A stretch of DNA of 64,000 bases from Nigrospora sphaerica (lineage: Eukaryota > Ascomycota > Sordariomycetes > Amphisphaeriales > Apiosporaceae). Below the pieces are notes generated by a model that ran no database searches, was not told where the DNA came from, and saw only the letters and a program-made list of their open reading frames with translations. The DNA is taken from assembly GCA_018287875.1 (NCBI GenBank), contig JAGVVL010000022.1, positions 2,046,001 through 2,110,000 of the forward strand. The letters are read 5' to 3'. Position numbers and translations under genes: made by a program. Positions 25,381 to 38,785 of this stretch are shown piece after piece. Positions within the stretch are counted from its first letter, which is position 1. The number at the start of each line of letters is the position of its first letter.

Positions 25381-27026
25381 CCGCCCAACGGGCCCCGGTT
25401 AGCCTCCGATTCCCAGCTTTCGCAGGCAGGTCGGACAGAAGTACCTCTCTGACGGGCCATCATGGTAAAGCACCGAAGGCTGACCGTACCGCACAGGGCC
25501 CCATTCGTATGCGCTGTGGCTCGTCGGGGGGACTCAAGCGTCCAGTGCCTGCCCAGGCTTGGCCCTAGGCCGTCGTGGAAGCCGGGGGGAAGGGAGGGGA
25601 CGCCGGGGAGGCCCTGGGAAAGTCACAGGTGGCCGAGGCATGGCCCCAAGGTCCCTCCAGAGTGGGCAGCTTGCGCGAGAGCCGCCTGGCGGGCCGCAGC
25701 AGGACCAGGTACCTCGTTGCTGTGTGCGTTGGGTGGGCAGCAGGCCAGCTAGGATAGACTATGAGTAGACCAATGGTCCTTCATTACACTAGCCGGCGTG
25801 GGTTCTGCGGAAGAAGGCATGAAACCGTTGCAGAGGCTGCAAGGTCCTCTCGGCCCAATGGGAAGATGGAGCGGGCAACCCTGGTGGGTGTGGCCGGTAC
25901 CCTCGGAGACTGGCGGGAGAGCCATTGTGTTGGTCGAGTGGGAGAGCGGGATGCAGGCCCTGTCTGTACGTGATGTGTCTGAAAATGGCAGAGAGGGCAG
26001 CGAAGGCGGGCATGGGTCAAGTCCAGGGTACCTACGGAGGGATGGATAGGTGGTGATGGGCCAGCCTGATGCTTGCCCATTCGCCCCTCCCCTGATGGTG
26101 GAGACGGGCCAAGGAAACCGAAGATCATAAGCAGATCATCCCTGCCAGCCTATCTGCTCTGGGTACAATGTACGTACCCCCAGTCCCCTGTCAGTCTCGG
26201 GGCGGTCTCTCGCGCAGTTGGTTCCGGAAGACGCGTACCTGGCCAGGCGAGCCAGGGAGCACGGCTCTTGGGTCTCTTCGCATCGCAACACCGAGTTCCG
26301 CTTGTCCACCCCACCGGCACGGGGGTTTTGCACGATGGGGGCGGTATAGAGAGGAATGGGCGCGATGACCCCAAGAGCTAAGGGGATGGCAGGTACCTTG
26401 TGTGGAAGGGAGAAACAACCTAGGTCGGGCACGCATGAACAAAAGCGAGGCCGGGCTGCCAACTAAGGAAGAGACGACAGCGACACCATGTCATGCGCTA
26501 GCAGCATGACGACACGCAGCGGGCGCGTTTCTGGATGCCGAAGCTTGGGACTGACACTATGACCGACTGGGTGGATGGGCTGCGACGGAAGAGGTTCTGA
26601 CAGCCCTGTCACTTGGCTCGTCCTTCGTTCCGAAAGCAACCCCAACCGTAGTAGGCCGTAGGAATCTGCGCCGAACAAGCCGCAGGCTGATATAATGTGT
26701 TACACCGCAGCAAGGGTGGGGCAGCGCACCTGTCTATGGTGGCACGATGGTGCATGTGTACACGCATGCACGTACAAGCGGTACAGAGGGCCGCGCCGTG
26801 GGCGACGAAGTGCTGCACGTACCGAGAGGGATGCAGGCAGCAGCAGCAGAAGCAGCAGGGTACTTGTCAGCCAAACTAGTCAGGCAAGGTAAATTGTGAC
26901 TGGGCGCAAGGGAGGAAGGGAGCTTACCAACTGTTGGTGGTTTGTACTGCAGGTCGGGGATGGTGTTGCGTTGAGTCGTGAACCGGCGGGCCAGCGGTTT
27001 GTACCTACAAAGCACTATCTAGGTAA

Positions 27027-27038
27027 GTAAGTACTTAC
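27027..27038. repeat. 12-bp perfect palindrome GTAAGTACTTAC inside a TAGGTA-rich stretch
   Basis: The palindrome sits in a stretch (about 27003-27050) of overlapping TAGGTA and GTAAGTA units. Related units recur at 27083-27100. Part of the dispersed motif family. Confidence 0.7.
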
Positions 27039-30000
27039 GTAGGTAAGCAGCCTGGAAGAGAGGCAGGCTGGAGGTCAGCAAATAGGTAGGTAGGTACCTC
27101 AATCCCACTGTTTGTCTGACTCTTCACTGCAGGTCGAGGTCAAGTTGGTGTGAAGCTGGCGATACGCAGAGGATGCAAATCGCGACCATGGAACCTCCCC
27201 CCCCCTCTTCTCTTATCCATCATACATACATCCATCCCTCCACCCCGTTGCCGCCGAGCTCGTGCCAGATTTCCGCCAGACGGGCCCCGCGGCCAACAAA
27301 ACCTCCATCGAATACCCATGCGGCAGCAGTAGCTCACGCCCTCCCGCCATCGTTGCATTGAAATGGAGGTCGACGACCAGACAAGCCCAACCCGCATTGG
27401 GCAGGTTGGCCGCAGGGATCTTGGTCTGATGTTGGCGGCGGCGGGACAATGGTATCCTCATCATCCACCACGGCGCCCACCACGGCATCGAAGCCTTTCG
27501 GAACGAAATTGGAGACGCCTAGAAAGACACCGGCGACGCCGGCCCGCCTAGGGTTTGTCCCAGCCGGACGGGTGGGCGTTCCTTCACCCACTGGCGCCCA
27601 CTCTCCCGGGCGACGGGGCGATGCGAAAATAAGATGAGCTGCTGAAGACTTCGCGAGGCTTCGACGGAGGTCGTCCCTCGGAGGGGGGCCCCGTAGTTGG
27701 TGGTTTCACCGTTCTCTTGGCGGCGACAGGGCTCCGGGATTGTCAAGTCGACGGCGCCAGCGCTCTCCCACCCCGAGGGCACGGCAGATTACTTACACAA
27801 TGGTAGATGGGGGCCAATCCAAACAGACAGAGTTTCCAAGGGTGCGGTACACGAGATCCCAGCCGTGCCTGCATGCGTTCCTGCGTGGCCTGTCTGGCCG
27901 GCTTGGACACGATGACAAAAGGCCGCAACAGCGACGCTGCCGTCGGCACTGGCCAGATACGGCAACGAATGATCAGGTCTCAATGCCGTCACACGGCGCT
28001 CCAGCCCACCAAGGACAGCCGGCGTGCTAGAGAGAGACTCTGCGTCCCCGACTTTCGTCGCCAGCGCCGTCGTCGGCGGCCGGGTGGAGACGCCATCGTT
28101 CCTGGGAATGACGGGGCAATTTCCTTCCCTCCCCGCGCCCCTGTACTGTAACCAACAGCCCGTATGGTGTATCAGACGCCTTTTTCTTTTTCTTTTTTCC
28201 ACCCGTCGGGCTGACCTGTTGCTCCATGAACGAACGGTTGCCGCCTATGGATGGCGAGTCATGAGTCAGCAAGGTGCTATTCCTATCCCGGCCGTTCGTG
28301 CCAGCAACCCGCACGCAAGCCACCGCACGCACAAGCGAGCCGGCGAAGCTCATGCGGTTCCTCCCCCCAGAAGCTACAAGAAGTTGTAGGCAGCGGGGAG
28401 CGCTGCTGTACGTGTTTGTATGCCTACCTGACGGCGAAATGAGTATCCGGAATTACTCCGCGGGCGGACGGCACGTAGAATACTGCCCATCCACCTCTAC
28501 GTAAGGTTAGAAGTAGGTAACAACCTAGGTACTCATTCCTTGAGGGTGAATCATCCATGTCTTGCAGCGCGGGTGGCAGAGATTGGCATGTATCAGCGGT
28601 TGTGTGGTGGTCTGATGTGCAGTGTGTCCATCCCATGGTCCAGAGCATGACTGCTGGATAGATCAGATCGATGATCCGATCGACTCCCCCGTCCGCTCTG
28701 CGAGTCGTTCTATCTTGGGGCTGCTGTCTGTCGCAGTGCACAGCAACGGGAGCCGTCAGCAACGAGCTGACGACATGACATACGTCCCTCTTCTCACCTC
28801 TAACTGTACCTGGGTCGTTGGCTACCTTGGGTAGGTGGAGAGGCATGTACGATGTAGGTTACCTAACCTAGGTGCTGTTTTAGTCCGGGCCTGATGGCAG
28901 CAGGTCTAGCCCAGGAACGCGTGGGCTCGGCATTGCTAGTCTTAAAGTTCCATCATGGACGTCAGCCAGCCATGCCCGCTCTGGCCTGGGGTTCATTGTC
29001 GTCGGGACCCTAGCAGTGGTCTGGGATGGGGATGGGAAGTGCACACCACCTGCGCGGGCAGAACTACCCACCGCCCAGTGGTTGAGCGATACCCGCGGCT
29101 GGGCGGCCAAGATACTTTCGCTAGGTACTGTACCTCGTACCTCGTACCTGGCCGTCCGGGATGTGCTACCCATCTGATACGTCTTACGCAACTCGCATGG
29201 TGTGCCCGAGGGCACACGCCCGCCCGCCAAGTCGCAGTGCCAGGAGCAGCCGCCGCGACCCGCCAGCTTCTCCTGGTCTTCTACCCACCCTGAATCACCC
29301 CCATCACACCCGGCGATGAGATTCTCAGCTCCACCCCGTGCTTGACCCGCCTCTCCAGCCGTAGCCTCGGCCAAAGTCCTGGGGCCCCCCCCTTTCGCTG
29401 TCCGTCGCGTCTCTGCTAACTGCCACTACGCCCCAAGGTAGAGTGCCTCAGCCTACGGCCATGCCGATTAGACTCGCAAGACACGGCGCTTCACGAACGT
29501 TTCGACCAGCCGAGTCCATTGTTTCCGAGACGCCAAAAGGGCCGGGCTGAAAGGGACGGACGGGTGTTTCCAGCAACTCCCGTGGCTCGGGTGACGACCA
29601 AAAGCCACACGGGAGCCCGGACGTCTGCGCCCGACAGAAGGCCGGGATCGTCAGATACCGCGAGTATCGTGTCCACTTCCTCTTCCGCCCTTCTGCTTCC
29701 ACCGGCCATGGTGGCGCCGCCCGGCCCGCAGGCCGACTGGCCAACTAGTGGCTGCCCACGCCTGGGCTTGGATGCAGCCGAGTGCCGTTGCAGTCGGGTC
29801 GTTGGGGGCCATATCCCACCGCTCTGGCCGATGGCTTTACGTACCTGGCAGGCTAGACTCCTGAAGACGGCCCTGAGCTGCTTGCTGCACGCTCATGGTG
29901 GGAATGGAAGCGGGTAGCCGCCACTTTCGGAAGAGGGCCGGCCTTTGGGGGTGGCTGGATCCTTCTTCGCTCTACCTGTTAAATTGTGCTATGCACGCAC

Positions 30001-33000
30001 CCTTATCGGGTCTAAGAATATCCTCTTGCACAGGCCGGGTGTGCGAGGCCGTCTGGTTCACAGGTGACAATAAGCTTGGGAGCAGATGCCCTAACGCACC
30101 GTGCCGCCGCGCCGCTCCGCTGTGTGAGACCAGCCTCGTCGTGGACTGGTCCCCTCCCCCCGCCCCCCATACGTGTCTCTCACGCGGTCCCAGAGCCAGC
30201 CCTCACCAGACGACAAAGCCGCATGTGCCCACGGCACGGTAGTGTGCTCCCAGCCCCGAACATCGGCGCTGCTGTGGCACAGCGAGAGCCGAGGTGCTGG
30301 CCTGCGAGCCTGCCTCGACAGCCCATGATCAACGCGACAGCTATCAAGCAGTGGGATCTTGATTGACCGTAGGGGTCATCTCGCCGGGCCTGTTGTCCTC
30401 CGCCACTTCACTGGGAAAACTTCAGACGGTTGCCCCAGCTGATCTCCACGACTGGGAAATTGGCTGCATGGGAGCCACATGCAAACCAAGGCAGGGAATG
30501 AGCTCTGCTCTCCCTCTGCAGGACGCCCGGGCAGCGGGGCCAGTACCGTCCCCGGGCTCGTACGAAAGAAAGACGTAAAAATTAAAAAATACAAAAAACT
30601 TTTCTTCTTTTGGGGACTTGAGACAATCGGATCGAGGCAGACGTGGGTTAAGCGACCGGCTCTTGCCCTTGCCCATCACGGGCACACTAGCCAGGACCCG
30701 GCCTGCTTGACGAGGCGCCCCTCCCAAGACACCTCGGCCCAGACTGTCAACGGCCCTGACGACCTGATCCAGAGGAGGACGGCATGCCTGCTAGTACTGC
30801 GCGGATCCGCTCGATTTAGCACAGGCACGGCTGCCCTGGATACCCAAGAACAGCACGGCCATTTCCCACATGATTGGGTCAGTCACCTCGGTACTTCTCT
30901 TTTTAGTGCCAACGCGAAGCTGGCCGGGGGGGGGGGCACACGAATTAGGTTTACCGCAGACCTAAGAGGTACGAAGTATCTAACCGCCTCGCCTGAGGTT
31001 ATCATACAGCTCGGCGGCGGCACCATCGTCCTCTGCCAACCCCCGAACAAACACCAGAATGCAGGCACAGACATTGACACCCCAAGGTGACAGGCAACCC
31101 GACTGGATGGTGGTGAATACAGTGACGAGTGTGGATACAGAAGCCAAAAAGGATGGACGCGCACACACCCACAGACGCGCGCCCGCGCGCGTACGAGCCG
31201 GATCACCCACCTGCATAGCCGCACCACCATGGGTCAAATCTGGGCCTCATTAAGAGAAATAAAACAGGTACATCGTACCTACGTGTATGGAGTACTATCA
31301 GCTCGGCTCTTCAAACCGTGATCGAGTCAGACGGCCAACGGGGATCCAATAACACGATTCCGCCCAGTATGTACTGACATCCGGAACGGGTTCCCAATGA
31401 CGATCTGCCAGGTACCTGCCATACCAGACTACCATCCAGCCCGAGCCAAGCTGCCGCCGACTCCACACCAGTGGGAGCTCTGGTCGAAAGATCTGAGGCT
31501 AGGATAACACCATGATCCGCAGAGGGGTTGAGACCACACTTACTACGTACGGCCAGCCCGCAGCTCCAGCGAGGGCAGCGCGTCTGGTCAAGCGCCCGCC
31601 GCTCGGCCAGCCGCCTCGGCGCCAGGTTACCGCTTTGGGCACATCTCCGGTCCACTCGGCCGCGATTCAACGGGGAGGACCCTTCAGGCCCCCCCTGAAC
31701 GCTTCGCCTGCGCACCCGACGGGAGTGAGATGGATTTCGTCTGATGTTGCCGTCTCCATTCCCTAGATGACGTAGCACTCGGTAGACGGAGGCCGATGGG
31801 TCCGGTCACTTACTTGTAACGACTGAAATTCCGCCCAGATCCATCTCGCCACACCAGGCGCGGTTGATCTCTCACGGGGAAATAAATTCCGTACGCGTGG
31901 GGTACATGGGTACTCCGATCGAGTTTGTCCGCGGGGGCGCCCCTCCCCCCCCCGGGCGGCCGGAAATGCTACGTGAGCAGTGTCTAGAAGCCAGGGGGAA
32001 GCGTGCCTAGCAGCCTCGTGAGATTGCCGGTGCTTGCCGTGGTCGCAACGAGGCGGCGCCACGCCGGTTCTCGGTTCAACCAGTCCGCCGGGATCACACT
32101 CCTGGCTATATTGTCGCCGTTGATGGGGTTCTTCTTCCAGACCTTCTTCATGGTTCGGCGGAGGGCCCACGATGCGTGTACTCGGGACGGTGAAGAGCCT
32201 CCCCCCGTACGAGGCCAAGGGTGGGGGCGTCGATGGTAATGTTAACGATGGAGCCCCGGCCACTACCGAGTGGGTGGTACAAAGCAGCCTCCTCTCGCAG
32301 GTGCTGGTTGTCACTGGTGGCTCCCCATCTCTTTACCGGGCAACCCGGAATGCCTGCCTACCTCGAGAGACGGTTTGGGCTCGCTATTCGTTATCAGGCC
32401 CGTTATCGTGCGCGCCGCCCATCAAACCCGGCACATCGAATTGGAAACGATACCACTAGCGCCCAAGTTTACCGCCATGCGCAGATACTACTTTCTTCTC
32501 CCAAATTTTCCTTCTTTCTAGTTTTGAGTCCGCGCGGCATGAGTGGAACTATTGCTTTTGTCACAGAACTAATGCAGGTATTTCTAGGTACTGTTAACCC
32601 AGGTAGGTCCCGCTCACAAAAGCCGGCAGTCGAGGATTAGATACCGACGAGGACCTAAAGGAGACAACGTGGCCGACCCTATTCTCAATTCAAGCACCTA
32701 TACCTTGCGTATTAACTCGCTACAAAAACTCAAAAAGCCTTAGTACGCGTTGCATTGCAGCTCTCCAACACACCTTATTCCAGCCGCATGACGGAGCCAA
32801 GGCGTAGGTGCCGACCCGTGAGACAATTCGTTATATAGCCGCATGGGGCTCACGCGGGCAGGCGGGAGGTCGGGCAGCCATGCGGCCGGCATTCCCAGTA
32901 TCCCATCTTCGGGGGCCTGCCTCTATGCAGGCGGCCGGGGGAGGACGACTTGAGCCGCCCCTGCCACGGCGCGCGGCCATGGACCCAGGTGGTCCATTCC

Positions 33001-33636
33001 TCTGAGGCCCGAACCGAAACCCCAACTCGGGCCTACGCGCCTTGTCTCCATGCCAGCGCGTCCTGCGTGCGCTGCCTCTTGCCCGGGGGGGGCGCCGTAG
33101 GGAGGGACACCCGGTGAGCGGGTACGGGTGTGCTGCAAACCTGAAACTTGAAGGCCGAGGGAGGAAAAAAAAAAGACCCGGGTTTTGGGCGATCATCGGC
33201 CCTACGGGCCAACGAGCCGTGCGTGCCCACGCACGACCAATCACCCCATAGGGAGCCTGCCAGCTCGCCCGCCTCGAGCCTGCCACCCGGGAAAGTACTA
33301 TGCACCTTTTCTGTACCGAATAGAACCACTTCCCGTGACGAGCAGCAATGTGAGAACAACGGGTCGCCACGCAGCCGAGGGCTACCGGCAACTGGCCGAC
33401 CCAGTTCGGCAACGAGCCCGCGCGCCCACGGCTCCGTGGGACCATGCTTATTCGGGTCTCCCTTCCCCAAGTCGGGCTGGTCAGTTTCGGCACTCGCCGT
33501 CAGCCTGTTTTCTCGCATTTTGCACAGATGGGCATGGCCTGGCCGCGCTGGTGGCCACGGTTCCTCGTGTCTTGTTCCCTGTGCGTCATGCCACGCTCCC
33601 CGCGGCAGGACCATCTGAGCGATCGTTTCATCAAGC

Positions 33637-33656
33637 CACACACACACACACACACA
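33637..33656. repeat. (CA)10 microsatellite
   Basis: Ten CA units, followed 7 bases later by an 11-base C run. Confidence 0.9.
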
Positions 33657-33837
33657 AGTCGCGCCCCCCCCCCCTTCCCGTCCCTGCATGAGAAGAGGGG
33701 AGGGCCTGGCGGCCGGCAGGCAGGGGCAGAAAGACGCGTGCGTCACAGGCCAGGCGAGGTAAACCCAGGCCGCCGTCACCCAGGGCCGTCAAAAATCCGT
33801 CAGGATAGCATGCCGTCTGTGCTGCCTGTGATGTTTT

Positions 33838-33858
33838 GGGGGGGGGGGGGGGGGGGGG
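33838..33858. repeat. G21 homopolymer
   Basis: Twenty-one consecutive G, the longest homopolymer in the window. Possible quadruplex, and a likely place for assembly error. Confidence 0.9.
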
Positions 33859-34001
33859 TTCCGCCCACTGGGGGCTGTGGGTTAAAATAGAAACAACCGT
33901 CATGGACGCCGTCCACATACGCGCGGTCGCGACCAGAGCCACGCATGCTTAGGGACAGGCCGATTCTTCGGCGTCCACGAAGGCCGTTTCCCGACACTCT
34001 A

Positions 34002-34036
34002 GTGAGAAGCCTGGTGAGAAGCCTGGTGAGAGCCTG
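34002..34036. repeat. 12-bp tandem repeat, three copies
   Basis: GTGAGAAGCCTG occurs twice in tandem, then a third copy lacking one A. Intergenic. Confidence 0.85.
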
Positions 34037-36786
34037 GTGGTTTCTAAAAGGTACCGCACGAGCCCAGGGGTGCCCAAACACGAGAGAGGCGTCGGGGCGC
34101 CCGTCTCGTGACCCATTGGGTACGGTAGCATTGATTACGGCTGCAAGCGGCATGACAAGCACGGGATGGGATATGAGAGCGCGCGCGCTTGCATGTGCGT
34201 CGACGGGGTCCGTCAGTAAGGTTGCTTGCTCTATCCACCCGGCCTCAGGGCTGTCATCCGTTGGTGGAGGCTTTTCGTTCCTTGTTCCTGTTCCAGGTAC
34301 CCAGGCCTCTCTTTCGTCGCTTCTTTTTCCCTCCCCTCGGCTTCATCGGCGCAAGGCACGCTCGGCTCCCGCTGCTCGGCATGGACCCGTGCTGGCTGGC
34401 AGGCCGCTAGAGAAGCCCCGCGCGATGCGTGGGCAATTTTTGCGACGGGATCTTGCGATCCATTCGGCCTGAGGATCTTTCCTTAAGCAGCAGTCGATGC
34501 GAGAAAAAGAACGGGAAGGCACGGTCGAGTGGGGTGGGAGGGGGTGCCACCCGTATAATCGCGCCACACGGGCACTAGGACGGTGCTCAAACAACCGACT
34601 AGCCCGACGCCGGTTCACGGATTCTCCAGCGTCGCCTGCGGCATCGTCGTCCTCGTCACGCAGCCGCTACATAGCACTGCAGTAACAGCATCAACAACGA
34701 CAGGCGCATGCAGCGGGCCCCAGCAGGACGTTGTCAGAGCTACCCAGCTCCTACCGACTCGCACGAACCCCAGGATGCCCATCGCCCGACCCGTCACTTT
34801 CTGTGCTATTCCCGTCCCGGGCTACGACGATCAACGCAACGGAAACACTGCTGCGCCCCCCGTCCGCCCAAGTTAGTCCTGTAGCAACTCCTGGCGTGTT
34901 CCTCTGCCCGTCTGCCCTCCGCGCGCACGGCAACCAGGCTGGCCGCGGCCGGGCCCTGGAACGCATTCTCTCTCTCCCTTCCTCTCTTGCGCATTGCGCA
35001 CACGGCAGCGAGGCCCCTTGGCGCCGTCGCCTGATTCGAGGAAGCCCTCAGCGCCGGCCGCGCACTACCCGATCTGCGGCATGAATGATCATCACCCCGG
35101 CGGGAAGACCAGGCAAACATTTGTCCGTGGGCTAAACGGGGAGGTTTGCTGTGGATATCCTAACCTACGCACGCTGGTCTGGGGTCCCTGCGCCCTTCCC
35201 TTCCCCGCCCCCGTCTACCCTTTTTTTTACACTGGGATGGCAGTGTCCCGGCCGCCACCACCTCGGTATCTGGAAAGCCCGGTCTTGTGTCTGGATTCGC
35301 GGGCCTGGGAAACTGCCCGTGGGTAAAACCCGGGGTCCATCAGCCGGCCGGCCAGTGGCCTCGGCCGCGCTCTCCCCCCCTGCCTCCCGCCGGGTGAATC
35401 ACCCTCCTGGTGAAACTTCGCTGTGCCCGGCTGGCATGTCCCGGGCCAACTTTGGCGCGCTCCAGCCCGCGCGGCGGGACGTGGCCGACGCCTACGGGAG
35501 ATGTGCTTCACCAGGGGGGAGGGGTGCGAAAGGGCCCGGCTCGCGCTTCCCAGTGGACAGTAAACAGATCCAGACCGAGCGGCGACGTCTCACTTAGAGG
35601 GAACGCAGCGTTGGCGTCCGCGAGGCGCAACGACAAGATCTCAGTCGACTCTACAGGGGTACGTCTCTTCCCTGCAGCATTCCCATGCCCGTTCGTCAGT
35701 CTGTCAGCACCCAGATCTGCAGCTGTGAGACCAGCCTTCTGCAGACTGCGCATCGCGGGTGGGCGGACGGGCCTGCTATGTGACGATCGGGGTGGCCAGA
35801 CCATGATGTGTAGCCCTGTTCTCGGCTACCCACCACCAGGATCCTGTGATACGTCCAGTTTTGTTTTCGACCGCCACCCCCTCTTCGGAGAGAGCCCTCG
35901 TGAACCAGACGAGAGGCCTGCTCCTGCTCCAGCTCTTTCGCTTACCGGACCACCTGCGAGCCCCGACGGCTCGACCAAAGGAAAGACATCTAGTAAGCAG
36001 TGTCCACCGGTGCTTCAGTAGTACTATGTACGCAACCGTATAGTTTGAGTCTTCGTGGGCCTGTGCCTGTCTGCTTGTTGAGTTCTCTCTGCCGGGACGG
36101 ATTCTGGCCGTGTGGCCAACGCATCTTCGCTCCTTGACTACTTATCTGGGTGAGTTGACTCCCCGACGCCTGCAAGCGGCCTCCGTCCGCGAGTGTCCTT
36201 TGGCCCGTCTCCAAACAAGCTAGGTAGTCGGTCGTCTCGTATCGAGAAATCACCAGGACTCGCTGTGCTCGAACTTCTATCGCTCCCGCTGGCATATGAC
36301 ACGATGTGGCGTACGGGTTGCAACCAGATTCTAGTCCTGGAATGGCCCTGCGTGATACACGTTAAGATCCAAGCCTGCCTTTCCTCGTATTCACGTCAGT
36401 TTCTCTCAGACACACTGTGTTGGGCCAGCCTGGTCGGCCTGACTCCCCTCTCCCGCCCCTTGAGGCCTCGAGGGGTGCTTGATTGGGCCAGCCAGCAAGA
36501 GCTCCCGTCGGCTAGTAGTTTTTGAAGCACCAAGATTTTGTACCTTTCCCGGCATCATCCCGTGGTTATGGGCGGAGGAGATTATGGCCACGCTCGCATC
36601 CATGCCCTCCAGGCCTGGTATTCCTGGGGTTGGGCTTGCCATGATCTCCTAGGCCATCCATCATAATCGGGAAATACTTGCGGGTCGCCCTTTTTCTCGC
36701 CTTCGAGGCTCCCCGGCCTTGGTGTAGGGACTCGTGCGCACCGGGCGTGGCGGGAGCGCACGCGGATTCGCCCGGGGATGGGGCAG

Positions 36787-36829
36787 CACACACACACACA
36801 CATACACACACACGCACGCACACACACAC
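36787..36829. repeat. CA-rich microsatellite
   Basis: CA units interrupted by one TA and two CG units, over about 43 bases. Confidence 0.9.
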
Positions 36830-37434
36830 CTTGCAGATTTTGTGGCCCGGGGGAAATGTCAGCCGCACAAAGCTGTGCCGCCCTCGATGCGCAGGCCTCG
36901 CTTGAGCCCGCCGTTGGGCAAAATGACGGTGTGTGGATGATACTATACATCGCCGAGGACGTCTTGGCAACCCACCATGAGCTTCTCGCTCGCAAAGTCC
37001 ACCGGTTCGCCGTTATCTTACCCGTCAGCTAGCTCGTACGGCGGGCGACCGCCTCGATCGGAAACGCTATCTTCGGTGTGGCCCTTCCCGTCCTCGCCTT
37101 GGCCGCCTTTCCACAGACCGTCTGTTCACGTCAAGAGTGCTCAGGGGCAAAAAAGCATGTATCGCTCGTCTCGCTTCGCCTAGAGCCGTTGTAAAGCCCC
37201 ACCGGGTGGGATTCTCTGCTGGAGGGGAGGTTTTGCTTCTTCTCCATGTTGGCTTGCGCCTGGTCTGTACGTCGTTTTTTGCCGCCGCCCGCCAGCCCTG
37301 ACAAAAAGTCCCGCGCGTGAAATGCCACTGCCGAGCGCAGACGGGCTGAGGGCCCTCGAGAGGCGGGGCTTTCGGCCGCATGAGGCGGCTTGCATGAGGA
37401 AGTGCCCGATGCTTTGATTCGTGAATCTTCTAGG

Positions 37435-38780
37435 GCGCCGGAGACCGATCGCCGTGGCCCACCGTGCCACGGATAAATGCGAATACGGCGAGATCCCTGA
37501 CGATGAAGGGCACCTGCGGGGCCGTTGAGCATCTTCCGAGGAGGGAGTCACTTGGTCGGTCTGTATCACTTCTTCTTGTGGTATCGGCTCCTTTGTGACC
37601 GAACGCCCCTAGCTGTTCAGCTGGAGCCTCCTGGATGCCGAAGGTCAAAGGTGATGGACCACTGGATTTCTCGATCCCCCGAGAGCCTGATCGGAACGCG
37701 AGAAGGACACCTGATTGCGAACAAGACGTCATACGGTGCGTAGGTCATCGTGACGGGAACCGCGACCCATGAGCCTATTGGAAAGGCGCCTGATATCTCG
37801 GCAGTCGACTGTACGGTTCCGGACCAATGGCCATCTTTCGCAAGTTTCGCAGTCTTCCGGTTATTGCGAAGCTCCCCATGGCCTAGACACGGAACCTCTT
37901 TGTTGCCGTGCAAATGTTGCTGGTTGGACGTTTATTTCCCATGCGAGAAGCCAGTTGTGTGACGAAGGACAAGACGGAAGAATGCCTCCAGAGCATATGG
38001 TATAGTGACCACGTCCCGTGAGCCTCAGTACGTGGCCACTGCAGTTTTCCGACTTTTCGTCTTTCCTCCCAGAAGTGGGCAAATAAAAGTAATCTCTTCA
38101 ATGGGCTGCACCGAACCATAGCCGCTGGCCTTAATGGAGGACCGCGATGGGATATGTGCTTGCATACCCTGTAGAGTGTCAGGTTCACCTTGGGGAGGGA
38201 TGACGACTGTGATCAATGCCGTTGCTGGCATCGTATAGTAGCCCCAGTGTGGTATTCAAGAACCGATAAAATGGCCTACAAGCTGTAAATATTGCCCCGA
38301 AGAGCGTGCAATACGGTCATACGGATGAACGGCCATAACATACTTTGTAAAAGGAATTCACATCTCATGCTGCAGCTGTCTTGAACATCAGGGCCGAATT
38401 CGATAGGCAAGTTCTCACTTACTACCGAAATGGTCCGGTATCTAGAGCGAGCCCACTGTTGCATATGTACCCCAATGGATTGCATGTGTGCACGGGTTCT
38501 GGGCAGCTTGAAGATGGAGACGTACAGGCTGCAGTGGTTGCTGTTCGTCTAGAAAGGGGGTACATTGCAGAGCTATCCCATACGCAAGCCTCTCATCGTG
38601 ACCATTAGCAATCTTCGGTTCTTGATTAAAGGGCAATGCTGAAGTATTCGACACAACTATCGGCGGGGCTGAGCCTGTGCCGAGCATTAAGAACGTGTTC
38701 GCACGGAATCCTAACAACAGATGCAGCACTACATGGACATATATTGGTGTAAATCTCCCGGGCTTGAATGCTTTACTCAC
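37435..38780 (-). other. Possible unrecognised multi-exon gene or gene relic
   Basis: This block is richer in A+T than its surroundings. Its minus strand has consecutive medium-length frames (about 38740-38442, 38400-38285, 38231-38025, 37910-37617 and 37600-37435) with protein-like composition. One segment has alternating hydrophobic residues (GSWVAVPVTMTY... followed by REIQWSITFDL), as in beta-rich proteins. I could not join them into one frame with convincing GT-AG introns, and I recognise no family. It could be a lineage-specific gene, a relic, or chance. It lies immediately downstream of, and on the same strand as, the dehydrogenase gene. Confidence 0.2.
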
Positions 38781-38785
38781 TCTAA

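Larger units (their letters stand above)
24090..38785. other. Very long region (~14.7 kb) with no recognised gene
   Basis: Runs from upstream of the homeobox gene to the 3' end of the dehydrogenase gene. The first kilobase is probably promoter and 5' leader of the homeobox gene. Beyond it, frames are short, overlap on both strands and show no known domain. The region is dense in simple sequence: a polypurine tract (25331-25380), CA repeats (33637-33656, 36787-36829), a G21 run (33838-33858), a 12-bp tandem repeat (34002-34036) and several TAGGTA/GGTAC elements. An A+T-richer block at 37.4-38.8 kb is listed separately. No tRNA, rRNA or transposase sequence is recognised. Confidence 0.55.

Noticed and set aside
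28262..28268. TGAGTCA, a Gcn4/AP-1-type site
   Set aside because: No gene within several kilobases on either side; a 7-bp match is expected by chance in 64 kb.
27140..28353. Series of minus-strand frames that might be a spliced gene
   Set aside because: Joins would need several weak splice sites, and the products include Lys and Pro homopolymers and no recognisable domain.
33033..33779. 248-codon minus-strand frame
   Set aside because: Made partly of the CA microsatellite read as Val-Cys repeats; overlaps plus-strand frames of similar length and has no motif.
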